Both the position numbers and the translations under genes were made by a program. A stretch of 64,000 bases of DNA. Source: Halocatena salina. Its GTDB lineage: Archaea; Halobacteriota; Halobacteria; Halobacteriales; Haloarculaceae. The notes beneath the pieces are model-generated. The model had not been told where the DNA came from and ran no database searches. It saw only the letters and a program-made list of their open reading frames with translations. This document shows positions 1 to 8,753 of this stretch, one piece after another (the first letter of the stretch is position 1; every line of letters starts with the position of its first letter). The DNA lies in NCBI RefSeq assembly GCF_023115355.1, contig NZ_CP096022.1:62001-126000 (forward strand), given 5' to 3'.

Positions 1-435
1 GAATGCTCGACAAAGAATTTTTCTTACTGTACATATATTTCGAATAATTATAATATTTTTGATATATTTTGCTTAAGCACTTCCTCTACCCTTGCTGGAT
101 GACAGTGCGAATGATATATGTTTGAAATATGTCTTGAAACGATAGAAGGAATTCCGACGAACGAAGTATGGAAACAGCACACAGCTCCTACTTCAACAGG
201 TATGTACGGATTTCTGTTCTTCGAATAACCAACACACTAGATCAGCCAAGGGTATCATTGTATTATCATTATTGCTTGGAAAAGATCTTTTGTCACCATT
301 CATTAAATGATGGCAAGTTATGATATATGTCATATAAAAGGGAGTGAATCACCTACCCAAGAATTAAAATGCCTGATAGGAACGCTTTTTCCTTCCAGCC
401 CAATGACGAAGACAGTCAACTATGAGATGTGATAG
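1..435. other. AT-rich non-coding left end
   Basis: I see no convincing gene here. The stretch is AT-rich and has no codon pattern like its neighbours. It lies upstream of a run of gene remnants, so it may be degraded sequence or the upstream flank of an older acyl-CoA synthetase gene. Confidence 0.5.
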
Positions 436-579
436 TTGTTCTTCGTGCACAGTGGTAACCCACAGCTCAGGTACGTACTGTTGTTCGGATCGGGTGGGAT
501 CTACGTACAGCTCTTCGAGGATACATCGATCCGTGTTGTGCCCATCAGTGAACGTTCCCCGCGAGATAACGGCCGAACT
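436..579 (+). pseudogene. Remnant of ADP-forming acyl-CoA synthetase (ACD)
   Basis: The reading frame holds the short block VLLFGSGGIYVQLFEDTS followed by RVVPISE. This matches my memory of the conserved FGxGGxxVE...D..FR..P segment in the ATP-grasp (beta) part of ADP-forming acetate/acyl-CoA ligases. Nothing before it encodes the CoA-binding domains and nothing after it completes the ATP-grasp fold, so only about 40 recognisable residues remain. The frame runs directly into a broken UspA gene. From memory, ACD and UspA genes are often neighbours in haloarchaea, so the two remnants are probably one decayed locus. The match is by eye only. Confidence 0.5.
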
Positions 580-995
580 CCGACCGGTCGCGTACTTTTA
601 CTTCTATCTGTTCCTCCCATCGATGAGTCTAAAGCGAGCAAGCGCGCGTTCGATTACGCACTCAGCTTTCTAGTCGTCAGTATCCGACTCCTCACGGTGA
701 TCAATCCGTTTGATGTCGATCCGCTCGCGCCTGAGCTTCAATCCCTGTGTGGGTGGGGCTGGAACACCGAGCTACTCTCAAAGTGGTACGAAGAAGCCGA
801 ACGCGCTGCCAATCACGATATCACCATTCACAGCGAGATTCGTACGGTTCCCCTACCAAGCAAATCGTTAAATGTACAGAGGACCACGTCATCCTCGGAC
901 GACACAACAAGGACCCACTTTCTTGCGTGCTTCTCGGCAGGGTTTCTGAAACGGTGGTTCGCCGAGCATCAGTGGTCGTCACCGTCGTTTCCTGA
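580..995 (+). pseudogene. Frameshifted universal stress protein (UspA) remnant
   Basis: The first part reads VPPIDESKASKRAFDYAL and then LLTVINPFD, the typical beta1-alpha1-beta2 start of a UspA domain (VPIDES..S..AL.YAL). After about base 845 the homology jumps to another frame, which reads HVILGRHNKDPLSCVLLGR and then SETVVRRASVVVTVV. That is the standard UspA C-terminal block (G..GR..LS..LLGS..E.VVR.A..PV.VV). One frameshift therefore splits the gene. The first Gly-rich ATP-loop glycine has also changed (GRHNKD). The stop TGA (993-995) abuts the convergent HTH gene. It is unlikely to make a working protein. Confidence 0.75.
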
Positions 996-1397
996 TCAGC
1001 GTTCGACGGTCGGAGTGTCGGGTTTGTTCCCGTATTTTTCGTTGAATTCTCCGATGAGTTGACCCATCTGTGCGTACCAATCGTTGAGCATCCGCTGCAT
1101 CTCGTGGGCGATCTCGTCGGCGTCTCGGGGGAGATAAACGTGATAGTACCCGCCCTGTTCGTAGTTGACCTGTTCTTTCCGGATAAATCCTGCTTGGATC
1201 AACCGCTGAACGGACCGGTAGGCGGTCGATCGCTCTCGATCGATCTCGTCGGCGATATCGTCGACGGTGAGTGGTTCATTCGTGTCGTTTAGGTGTCGAA
1301 ACACGTTTCTGTCGATCTCTTTGAGATCGTGGAAACACTCCAGTAAACCCTCACACTCCATGTCCTGCTGAAGCATTTCACTCATCGAGTCGGCCAT
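996..1397 (-). CDS. Winged-helix (TrmB/ArsR-like) transcriptional regulator
   Basis: A 133-residue protein with an acidic N-terminal helix (MSEMLQQDMECEGLLECF) and a winged-helix DNA-binding domain at about residues 30-85. The recognition-helix region reads DEIDRERSTAYRSVQRL, followed by a wing ending GYYHVYL. The C-terminal 40 residues are helical (MLNDWYAQMGQLIGEF) and may form a dimerisation coil, as in small haloarchaeal TrmB-like regulators. It converges with the broken uspA gene and ends directly against it. No effector domain is visible, so the signal is unknown. Start alternatives: M1 or MSEM four residues later. Confidence 0.85.
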   Translation of the reverse strand: MADSMSEMLQQDMECEGLLECFHDLKEIDRNVFRHLNDTNEPLTVDDIADEIDRERSTAYRSVQRLIQAGFIRKEQVNYEQGGYYHVYLPRDADEIAHEMQRMLNDWYAQMGQLIGEFNEKYGNKPDTPTVER

Positions 1398-1528
1398 TCG
1401 TTGTCGGACATACGCACTGGTCTCTCAAAAGAATTTGCATAATCGTCACAATACTGCACGATCTATGACGAACCGGCATCCGGTGCAGTCCTATCGAAGT
1501 GGTGTACTAGTGTGCACGACTGCTGTTC

Positions 1529-1717
1529 TCACCATGAGCGTCGTTTGAGTAGGGATACGGACTCCGTGTCGTACGTGGCGAAGTCGCCCTTGATTCGTTT
1601 CGTCGCTCCGGCATCGACCCCGGTTACCAACTGTGCTCCGCTCGTGATGGCTCGGTGACGGAGTGCTAACAGCACCAGTCCGTACGTAATGAGCGCACGA
1701 TCGTCCCGATAATATTT
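1529..1717 (-). pseudogene. Possible gene fragment, unrecognised
   Basis: The reverse strand has an open stretch of about 62 codons with no start codon. It contains LITYGLVLLALRHRAI and a tail ending TESVSLLKRRSW before TGA. The hydrophobic segment followed by a charged tail looks more gene-like than the other frames, and its codon choice resembles the neighbours. An in-frame TAG lies just upstream. I do not recognise the family. It is probably the 3' end of a decayed membrane-protein gene. Confidence 0.3.
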
Positions 1718-1856
1718 CTGCTATCAGCAGTTCCACACGGAGAACGTGCTGTTTCTCCCAAAGCCGTCGGTGAACCGTTTTCCTGCATCGTAATGTATCT
1801 CAGCGGACAAAATACCTAATAACAGTGGTGTAGTATTGTATAGTACGCCCTATATT

Positions 1857-2156
1857 ATGAACGAGAGAATACGAAGGTCCTCCGATGTACGCGGGGATCG
1901 GACAAGCGATGCTAAGCGGACGTTCGAAGAGGAACGCCACGGGAAGCCACCGGTTTCTGGTGACGAGACCGTCGCTGGAACGGGTGGCAGTAACGACGGG
2001 AAGAGTGCGGTCGATTCGGAGATACTGCTATCAATCACTGATGTCTCCGAATTAGCTCAGGTTACCGCCGATGTGCGCGATCGACTCGATCGCATGGTAG
2101 GAGTGTTGGCGCAAGCCGACACAGAGATCAGGATTCGACTACACCCAGACGCATAA
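1857..2156 (+). CDS. Small acidic hypothetical protein upstream of DUF2270
   Basis: About 99 residues starting MNERIRRSSD. The first half is low-complexity and rich in charged residues, Gly and Ser, and looks disordered. The second half reads LLSITDVSELAQ and DVRDRLDRMVGVLAQADTEI, which predicts one or two helices. The stop is followed after 5 bases by the DUF2270 gene, so the two are very likely one transcript. No family is recognised. An upstream ATG at 1836 is in frame, but the stretch before MNER is short and unremarkable. An AT-rich promoter-like region (1815-1855) precedes it. Confidence 0.55.
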   Translation: MNERIRRSSDVRGDRTSDAKRTFEEERHGKPPVSGDETVAGTGGSNDGKSAVDSEILLSITDVSELAQVTADVRDRLDRMVGVLAQADTEIRIRLHPDA

Positions 2157-2161
2157 TATCA

Positions 2162-2860
2162 ATGACGAGACCATCAGCTAAGGAGATCGATCCGGCGGAC
2201 ACGGAACACAGAGAACTGGGTAAAGGGCTTTTAGAGGAGGATATGGGACCTAGTTCGGCGACAGCTCATCTCTACCGCGGTGAGATCCATCGTATGACGT
2301 TCTGGCGGGAACGCCTTGATCGGACGACGAACTGGGCCGTGGTCGTGATCTCGGCGATACTCACGTGGGCGTTCTCACGACCGCAAGCCCCCCATTATAT
2401 CCTTCTAATCGGTATCGCAACGCTCGCTGTTTTTTTGGCGATCGAAGCCCGTCGCTATCGGGGATACGACATCTGGCGAAGCAGGGTCAGAAAGCTTCAA
2501 GAAAACGTCTTCGCGTACGGACTAGACCCCTCTGCTGGGATGCCCGATCCCAACTGGCGTGAAAAGCTGAGCCAGGATTACCGAACCCCGACGATCAAGA
2601 TCACCCCAGAGGAAGCCATTGCTCACCGTCTTCGACGGATCTATCTACCGCTGTTCACCGTATTGCTCGCGGCGTGGGTCGTTCGTATTACCGTCTTCTC
2701 TCCCGAGTCGTGGGCGGTCAGCGCAGCGATCGGAGGGATTCCCGGTGAGGCTGTCATAGTATTGGTAGTGCTGTTTTATGTCGGTACCGCTATTGTCGCT
2801 CTTCGCCCTCGGACGTGGCATGCGAAGGGTGAACTTCGTTCTAAAAACCTGCGTAAATGA
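2162..2860 (+). CDS. DUF2270 family membrane protein
   Basis: A 232-residue protein that resembles the haloarchaeal DUF2270 family. A soluble N-terminus (about 1-60) contains HLYRGEIHRMTFWRERLD. Two hydrophobic segments follow at about 62-78 and 83-99. Next comes a conserved soluble part with YRGYDIWRSRVRKLQENVFA and a KITPEEAIAHRLRR motif, then two more hydrophobic segments at about 165-185 and 195-215. The function of the family is unknown. It is probably coupled to the small gene 5 bases upstream and converges with the APC-Usp gene downstream, with 15 bases between the stops. Confidence 0.85.
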   Translation: MTRPSAKEIDPADTEHRELGKGLLEEDMGPSSATAHLYRGEIHRMTFWRERLDRTTNWAVVVISAILTWAFSRPQAPHYILLIGIATLAVFLAIEARRYRGYDIWRSRVRKLQENVFAYGLDPSAGMPDPNWREKLSQDYRTPTIKITPEEAIAHRLRRIYLPLFTVLLAAWVVRITVFSPESWAVSAAIGGIPGEAVIVLVVLFYVGTAIVALRPRTWHAKGELRSKNLRK

Positions 2861-2875
2861 TGTAGCTGAGCGTCA

Positions 2876-5140
2876 TCATTCCTTTCCGATCAGTCGATCG
2901 ACGAGGGACTTCGTCCGTGGCCGTTCGGCAAGTAACACCGAACACTCGACATCGTCGACGACGTCTAACACCAAGCTACCTCGGACCAGCCGTGAGAGGA
3001 GTCCACGTTCAGTCGCACCGATGATCATCATCGTGCTGTCAGCAGCTTCCCGCTCGATAGCGGTTTCGACATCACCGCTTTCGACTTGTAACGTTGCATC
3101 AGTGAGGTCGTGAGTAGCTGCCCATTCTTCGAGGAACGTGATGCCCTCTTCTTCCGAGTCAGCGACGTGAAGTAGAGTGATCTCCGAATCGTATTCCGAC
3201 TGTAACAGTTTCGCGATCTCCGCGGAGAGATCCGAATCCGGTCCACCGGCTGTCGGTACGAGGATCTCTTCGGGATCGAATCCACGATCTTTGAGAACCA
3301 GAAAGTCACAGGGCAACTCGTTGGTCAACTCATCGAACGCTCCCTCGACTCGATCCGATAGGCTGTGGGTTTCCTCTTCCCAGCCCAAGACGACGAGCGC
3401 GGCTTGGTGGGATTCGGCTGTATCGAAAATCCCCTCGAACGGTCGGTGAGAATAAATCGTATGGGTTTCGACGTCGACACCGAACGTTTCGGCGTCGTGT
3501 TTTGCCGCTTCGAGGATCGTCTCGTGATCCGCTTCGAGTTCGTCGACGTGATCGGCAGCGTATTCGAGTGCGGTCTGGTCGGGAGTCGGAACGATATGGA
3601 CTGCATCAACGGTTCCACCCCGCTGTTTGGCGATCGCGCTCCCAAGGGTAATGAGATCCTGTTCCGTCTGCGGGTTCGCCAACGGGACCATTACTCGGAA
3701 CGTGCCACCATCTGGCTGCACCGTACTCGCAGCTGAAACTGCTGCGGACGGCATCGTCTCTGATCGGTTGAGGATGTATTGGCTCAAGATCCCCGTTTTT
3801 TCGGCTATGCCACGCGCATAGAGGAGGTACCAAACGAGCCCACCAACGACAAACACTAAGGAGAGAGCGATTTCGATCGGTTTCATGAACGCGATCAATC
3901 CGAACGACGTGATGGCGCCCACGATCGGCACTATCGGATACAGTGGCACCTTGAAATCGGGCTGGTATCCCTCGACATCGGCCTGTCGCATCACGATGAG
4001 CGCGATGTTGAGCAGCCCATAGACGATGAGGTGAAGGACGCTACCGGCTTTTGCAAGCGTCTTCACGTCTCCCACCACGATAAACACCAGGATGAGCGCC
4101 CCTGTGACCGCGATGCTTCGATACGGTGTAGCGAAGGTAGGATGAATGGCGTTGAGTTTATCAGAGATGAGTTTGTCTCGACCCATGGCGAAGTTGATCC
4201 GCGACGAGGCGAGAATACTCGCGTTCGCACTCGAAGCGGTCGCTAACAATCCTGCGAACGTCAGTAGTCCGACGCCGATTCCTGCAATACCGAGCGTTCC
4301 GAAGGCGATTTCGCCGACGTCTAAAACGGGCGTCGTGGTGAACGATGGGCCCAACTGCTGCCAGTTGATCACGCCCATTAGCACCACCATGATGATACCG
4401 TACATCACCGTCACGATTACCACGCTTCCGACGATGGCCAACGGAAGGTTCCGGCCCGGATTTTTTAGCTCCTCGGCAACGGTCGTGATCTTCGCAAATC
4501 CCAGAAACGAAACGAACACGAGCCCCGTTGCGGGGAACACAGCTGTAGCGCCCCCCGTTTCTTCCGGGAAGAACGGACGAAGCGTCGAGAGATCGGTCTG
4601 GAACAGACCGAGAATCGAAAAGAGGGTGAGGATACCGACGAGGATCGTAACGATGACGATCTGGATGCTACCGGTCTCTTTTGCGCCGATGTAGTTGACA
4701 CTGATGAACGCAATCCCCGCAAGGAGCGCACCGATCTGAAACTCTGACAGCGCTATGGGACCGAGCATTACCGTCGGAATCGGAAGGAACGATGCGAGAT
4801 ATTCCCCGAAACCGAGCGTATAAAACGCCGAGGCGAAGGCCAAACCCATCCAGTTGCCCCAGCCAGCAACGGAACCGAACAGCGGACCCAAGGCGTGATT
4901 CACGTAGTAGTAGCTGCCACCGGCCTTCGGCATCGCAGTTCCTAGCTCGGAAGCTGAAAGCGCGGTGAACAACGAAATGACCCCGCCGATGACGAATGAG
5001 AGCGCGACAGCTGGTCCGGCTGCTGCTGCCGCTTCCCCTGGTAGCACGAAGATACCTGCACCGATCATCGTTCCGACACCGATCGTCAACACTGAGAGCA
5101 GTCCGAGATCCTTTGCAAGCTCCTCATCACTTTCTGTCAT
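2876..5140 (-). CDS. APC-family permease fused to two universal stress domains
   Basis: A 754-residue fusion. Residues about 10-440 form a 12-helix amino acid/polyamine/organocation (APC) permease. The signature TM1 reads GLLSVLTIGVGTMIGAGIF, and PKAGGSYYYVNHALG follows. Residues about 480-615 and 616-740 are two Usp domains (starts FRVMVPLANP and EILVPTAGG). The canonical Usp ATP loop G-2X-G-9X-G(S/T) is altered: GWEEETHSLSDRVEG in the first and GATERGLLSRLVRGS in the second. Its start codon overlaps the stop of an upstream single UspA gene by 4 bases (ATGA). The Usp pair probably senses nucleotide or stress state and gates transport (inference). The substrate is likely an amino acid, but which one is unknown. 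Confidence 0.92.
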   Translation of the reverse strand: MTESDEELAKDLGLLSVLTIGVGTMIGAGIFVLPGEAAAAAGPAVALSFVIGGVISLFTALSASELGTAMPKAGGSYYYVNHALGPLFGSVAGWGNWMGLAFASAFYTLGFGEYLASFLPIPTVMLGPIALSEFQIGALLAGIAFISVNYIGAKETGSIQIVIVTILVGILTLFSILGLFQTDLSTLRPFFPEETGGATAVFPATGLVFVSFLGFAKITTVAEELKNPGRNLPLAIVGSVVIVTVMYGIIMVVLMGVINWQQLGPSFTTTPVLDVGEIAFGTLGIAGIGVGLLTFAGLLATASSANASILASSRINFAMGRDKLISDKLNAIHPTFATPYRSIAVTGALILVFIVVGDVKTLAKAGSVLHLIVYGLLNIALIVMRQADVEGYQPDFKVPLYPIVPIVGAITSFGLIAFMKPIEIALSLVFVVGGLVWYLLYARGIAEKTGILSQYILNRSETMPSAAVSAASTVQPDGGTFRVMVPLANPQTEQDLITLGSAIAKQRGGTVDAVHIVPTPDQTALEYAADHVDELEADHETILEAAKHDAETFGVDVETHTIYSHRPFEGIFDTAESHQAALVVLGWEEETHSLSDRVEGAFDELTNELPCDFLVLKDRGFDPEEILVPTAGGPDSDLSAEIAKLLQSEYDSEITLLHVADSEEEGITFLEEWAATHDLTDATLQVESGDVETAIEREAADSTMMIIGATERGLLSRLVRGSLVLDVVDDVECSVLLAERPRTKSLVDRLIGKE

Positions 5141-5556
5141 TCCTTGTTCACCTCGTTCGGGAGTGCGATGACCGGACGTTTCGCCTCGGTAATCAGCCGA
5201 AGCGAGCGATCACCGGCAAGGAGCTGACGGATTCGGGAACCACCGCGGGGATGAAAGACGATCGCACTCGCATCGATATCCGTTGCCACCTCGATGATCC
5301 CTGTGACCACGTTGCGGCGATAGATTGTCTCCGTCTCAACCGTGGGAAACGTCTCCCGAAAGGCAGCGAACGATTCGGTGGCGATCTGTTCGGACTGTTC
5401 GACAGGTGTTTTATCCGGAACACCTTCACCTTTCTCAACCACGTACACGACGGTAATAGTGCCGACATCGTATGGTTCGAGAGCGGCCGCCGTTACCGTG
5501 GCATCTTCTTGATCGGCGACTGGAACGACGATCGAATCGGTGAATGAGTGACTCAT
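5137..5556 (-). CDS. Single-domain universal stress protein UspA
   Basis: About 139 residues starting MSHSFTDSIVVPVA, the usual beta1 start of a Usp fold. This makes the internal ATG a better start than the longer upstream options. The C-terminal part reads AIVFHPRGGSRIRQLLAGD and then RPVIALP, so the fold is complete but the classical ATP-loop glycines are not. The stop overlaps the start of the APC-Usp permease, which indicates translational coupling. From memory, APC permeases with adjacent UspA and Lrp-type genes are common in haloarchaea. It may bind the permease's own Usp domains (inference). Confidence 0.85.
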   Translation of the reverse strand: MSHSFTDSIVVPVADQEDATVTAAALEPYDVGTITVVYVVEKGEGVPDKTPVEQSEQIATESFAAFRETFPTVETETIYRRNVVTGIIEVATDIDASAIVFHPRGGSRIRQLLAGDRSLRLITEAKRPVIALPNEVNKE

Positions 5557-5632
5557 TTGCTTATCTTCGTCTCTGTCGATTGTCTCTCCATAGAACACCG
5601 TCTCAACACACGAATACTGAACCATTCCCATG

Positions 5633-6421
5633 TCATTTAGTGACGGTCTCCAGATCAGATCCCTGAAAGACATCGAACACGGTTTCATCGCCGTGTTGTT
5701 GTGTAAGTATAGTGACAATATCATCTGACTGAACGACGGTGTCACCATGGGGTGTGAGCTCCCGGTCGTCTCGCTCGATACTGATGATGAGTGTGTTCTC
5801 ATCGAGGATGTTGCGGTTGCTCGCTTCTTCGAGAGTATGCCCTGTGATGGGTGCCTCGGACCGAACGGTTAGTTGCATGATGTTAGCCTGTCCGGTGAGA
5901 CTGATGAAGTCGTTCGGTTCGTGCGTTCGTTGATCGTCGTCCGGACCGAACGATGTATAGGGACTGAAAAACTCGTCTTCGACTAGATCTTCGTCTTCGA
6001 TCTCGATACCGAGTTGTGAAAGGGTCCGCGAGACGCGTTGGAGGTCTTTAGTGTGTTCGCCAACCGCTACGATGTGGAGATTCCTACGGCCGGTCATCAG
6101 CGTTCGGACGTTGATGACCTCTGGTATCGTGCGAGCCTTCTGTGCAAGTGCTTCGCGTTCTGGAACGGGAACGTTACACAAATAGAGGTTCATGAGTTTT
6201 CCGCCTGTCCGTTCGAAATCGATGTGTGCAGTGTATCCTTGAATAATGCCTCGCTCTTCGAGATTCTGAATTCGGTTCCGAATTGTCGCCCCAGAGACAT
6301 TAACCGTCTCAGCGATCGAGGTTGCGGTCGTTTCGCGTCCGTCTTTCATGAGGGTATACAGGATACAGCGATCGATATCGTCGATTCGGTAGTCCGTTTC
6401 TGGATATGACATGGTCGGCAT
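5633..6421 (-). CDS. Lrp/AsnC regulator fused to TrkA-C (RCK_C) domain
   Basis: A 262-residue protein. Residues about 10-60 form the Lrp/AsnC HTH (VSGATIRNRIQNLEERG). Residues about 65-150 form a RAM-like ligand domain. Residues about 175-258 form a TrkA-C/RCK_C domain (MQLTVRSEAPITGHTLEEA and VQSDDIVTILTQ). This architecture is known in haloarchaea next to amino acid permeases and probably makes the protein an amino-acid- or nucleotide-responsive regulator. It is divergent from nothing nearby and reads in the same direction as uspA and the APC-Usp gene, with 76 bases to the UspA start. It is likely the local regulator of those genes. MSYPETD, 9 bases downstream, is an alternative start. Confidence 0.9.
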   Translation of the reverse strand: MPTMSYPETDYRIDDIDRCILYTLMKDGRETTATSIAETVNVSGATIRNRIQNLEERGIIQGYTAHIDFERTGGKLMNLYLCNVPVPEREALAQKARTIPEVINVRTLMTGRRNLHIVAVGEHTKDLQRVSRTLSQLGIEIEDEDLVEDEFFSPYTSFGPDDDQRTHEPNDFISLTGQANIMQLTVRSEAPITGHTLEEASNRNILDENTLIISIERDDRELTPHGDTVVQSDDIVTILTQQHGDETVFDVFQGSDLETVTK

Positions 6422-6533
6422 GTATTTTGATTATACAAATAAAATAGAGTCTAATTCACTTAATGCTTTCTATAAGGGCCACAAATTTCGGTAATGAAAG
6501 TCACACCGGATTCTGTCTGTTTCTGGAACACGA

Positions 6534-7538
6534 CTACTTTTCCTGTCTAGATGTTGTAAATGGGATCGTGGCCGCAGTACGCTGTATAACCGTCGCGATA
6601 CGGATGATATACGAAAAGAGCAGGGCGAGCGGCATGATACCGACCGTGACTGCGAGGGGGAACGCGAGAGAATACAGCACAGAACCAGTAACCGCTGGCG
6701 TACTCGTTAAGACAACGAGAAACACGATTGCTACTGTTTCGGCAGGAAGACCTGCATAAAGTAGTAGCCGCGAGACTGAAGAGAGCTCCTCTTGGAGGTA
6801 GATGGTCTTGAAATACTGACGGGCGATATCGATCTCCTGTAGCCGATCGATTAGTTGATCGAGCGCGTCTGTCGTCGTCTCTGAAAGACGGCCTTCGTAG
6901 TGTGAACGAATCTGTCGGGCATGATTAATCTGTCTCGCATAGTTCGTCGTCAGCGTCGTCGATAGAACGTTGAACGTATTCATTTCCGGTTGATCTAGAT
7001 GCTCTTGTATCTCATCGATGTGATCGGTCAGCTCGGTTACTAGCTCATCGATATCGTTTGCGACAGATTTCGAGTGCTCATCGGCATCATCACCTATCAG
7101 CTGTGCTTTATCACGGGTGTTTTCGAACAGCAGTCGTAAAAACCCAAGTGGTTGTACTGGGGCGATCTGATCAGCAGCTTCTTCGACTTCTGACCGATAC
7201 TCGATGATGCTTTGAAGCTGCGATTGGAGCTCACCGGGGGTCTCGAATCCTCGAGAGAGTAACAGCTGATTGATCGAAACGACGACCGTAATGAGCGTTA
7301 TATTTCCGGTGATGATTGAGCTGAAAATGTAATACAAGGGCTGTGTGTTTTGAAATGGAGTTTCCAGCACGTATTCTATCCCTGCGATAGGAATGAAAAC
7401 CGTAACTCCGACCGCGACAGCGATGATGAATCGATTTCCATCGAGTAGAATCCACTCCCTCCATCTCCGTTTCTGTTCGGAAAATTTAAGTGATGAAGGG
7501 ATCGTTGGTATCGGGAGTACGTCTTCTTCATCGCTCAT
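6534..7538 (-). CDS. Four-helix membrane protein with cytoplasmic coiled region, unknown function
   Basis: A 334-residue protein with two hydrophobic segments near residues 35-60 and 70-95. A long, mainly helical soluble stretch follows (about 100-255; it includes DIDELVTELTDHIDEIQEHL and a second coil around RLQEIDIARQYFKTIY). Two further hydrophobic segments lie near 262-285 and 290-318. The two-pairs-plus-coil layout resembles bestrophin-like or signalling membrane proteins only loosely, and I do not recognise the family. It stands alone between the Lrp regulator and the M48 protease. A TATA-like AT-rich stretch lies upstream at about 7560-7600. Confidence 0.75.
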   Translation of the reverse strand: MSDEEDVLPIPTIPSSLKFSEQKRRWREWILLDGNRFIIAVAVGVTVFIPIAGIEYVLETPFQNTQPLYYIFSSIITGNITLITVVVSINQLLLSRGFETPGELQSQLQSIIEYRSEVEEAADQIAPVQPLGFLRLLFENTRDKAQLIGDDADEHSKSVANDIDELVTELTDHIDEIQEHLDQPEMNTFNVLSTTLTTNYARQINHARQIRSHYEGRLSETTTDALDQLIDRLQEIDIARQYFKTIYLQEELSSVSRLLLYAGLPAETVAIVFLVVLTSTPAVTGSVLYSLAFPLAVTVGIMPLALLFSYIIRIATVIQRTAATIPFTTSRQEK

Positions 7539-7741
7539 TGTACGTGTATCCCACCACTCCTCATAGCATGTCTTTACTCATATTATGTGTGGAACGGTTT
7601 ATTCGAACGGGTAGTCTAATCACAACAACAGTGGTATCGGTGGTCATCCTTTAAGTGATTCTGGCGATAAGGTGAAGATATAGACGAGGTTCCGATCGTC
7701 GCGGAGGCAACTGTTTTGTGCGAGTATTATATAGTAAAGAC

Positions 7742-8710
7742 ATGTTCCGATCAACTCGTCGGCCGCGTGGACTCGCCATCCTAGTTGGCGTGGGACTGCT
7801 CGCTCTCGCTGGCGTTGGCGTTCTCGTGGGTGTTCAGATGATCGGGGCACTCCTCACTAGTAGCAGTCTCCCGTCTGTACTCCTCTTTGCGGCCGGGATA
7901 TCACTGATCGTCGGCTACTTGAGTTATCGGATGAGTTCTACACGGCTCCTGTCCCATCTCCATGCAACGCCACTTTCCGATGCCAGTGCTCCGGGGATCC
8001 ACGCGAGCCTCGATCGGTTGACTCACAAGATGCACATCGATTGGCCGGATGTCTACGTCGCTCATCTCGATCAGCCCACCGCGTTCGCGCTCGGGAGCGG
8101 GACGCTCGTAATCGACCGTTCGCTCACTCGCTTGCTGACACCCGCGGAACTGGAGGGGGTTCTCGCTCACGAACTCGCGCATCTCGAAGGCTACGACAGT
8201 CTGTTGCGAACACTGGCTGCGAGTCTCCTCCGGATGATCGCTACCCTTGTGCTCATGGTGGTACTTCCGGCTGTCGCCGTCGTCTGCCTGAGCTGCTGGG
8301 GACTTTCGTTGATTCTCGGTCGGCCGGTGCGAGGTCCTCACAGTGTCGGGAGTGGCCTGCGAGGCGCACTCCTGAGAATCGTGATGGGAGTGGTTCTCGC
8401 CCCGACGCTAGCGCTGCAAGCCTACTCTCGCCGTCGCGAATACGCTGCTGACAAGCGAGCCGTAGCGGTTCTCGATGAGCCACTGGCGCTCGCTCGTGCG
8501 CTCGAAACGATCCAGCGTGCGAACAAGCCGTTGGAAGCGTTTTCGTGGCTTTTCCCCTCCCGTGAACAGAAGGTGGAACGAACCCCACTCGAACGAGCAC
8601 TCGCAAGCCATCCACCGACTGATGAGCGTATCAGCCGCGTTCGGGAGGCTGCACGTATCGGTAAGCGGAACGACGATGCCGAACAGTGGCGACGTATCGA
8701 GATCAACTGA
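7742..8710 (+). CDS. M48 (HtpX-like) membrane zinc metalloprotease
   Basis: About 322 residues starting MFRSTRRPRG. Two N-terminal hydrophobic segments (about 10-35, 42-62) are followed by the zinc motif HELAH at residues 143-147. A further hydrophobic pair lies at about 160-195. The third-ligand block RRREYAADKRAVAVLD carries the conserved Glu. This is the arrangement of HtpX/Ste24-type membrane proteases, which degrade or process misfolded membrane proteins. The N-terminal start is chosen because an ATG lies close before the first membrane segment; an alternative in-frame start is 24 bases upstream. It converges with the zincin-paralogue remnant downstream. Confidence 0.9.
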   Translation: MFRSTRRPRGLAILVGVGLLALAGVGVLVGVQMIGALLTSSSLPSVLLFAAGISLIVGYLSYRMSSTRLLSHLHATPLSDASAPGIHASLDRLTHKMHIDWPDVYVAHLDQPTAFALGSGTLVIDRSLTRLLTPAELEGVLAHELAHLEGYDSLLRTLAASLLRMIATLVLMVVLPAVAVVCLSCWGLSLILGRPVRGPHSVGSGLRGALLRIVMGVVLAPTLALQAYSRRREYAADKRAVAVLDEPLALARALETIQRANKPLEAFSWLFPSREQKVERTPLERALASHPPTDERISRVREAARIGKRNDDAEQWRRIEIN

Positions 8711-8753
8711 TCCATTTTGGCAAATAGCTGTGTCAAAACAAACGTTACTGAAC

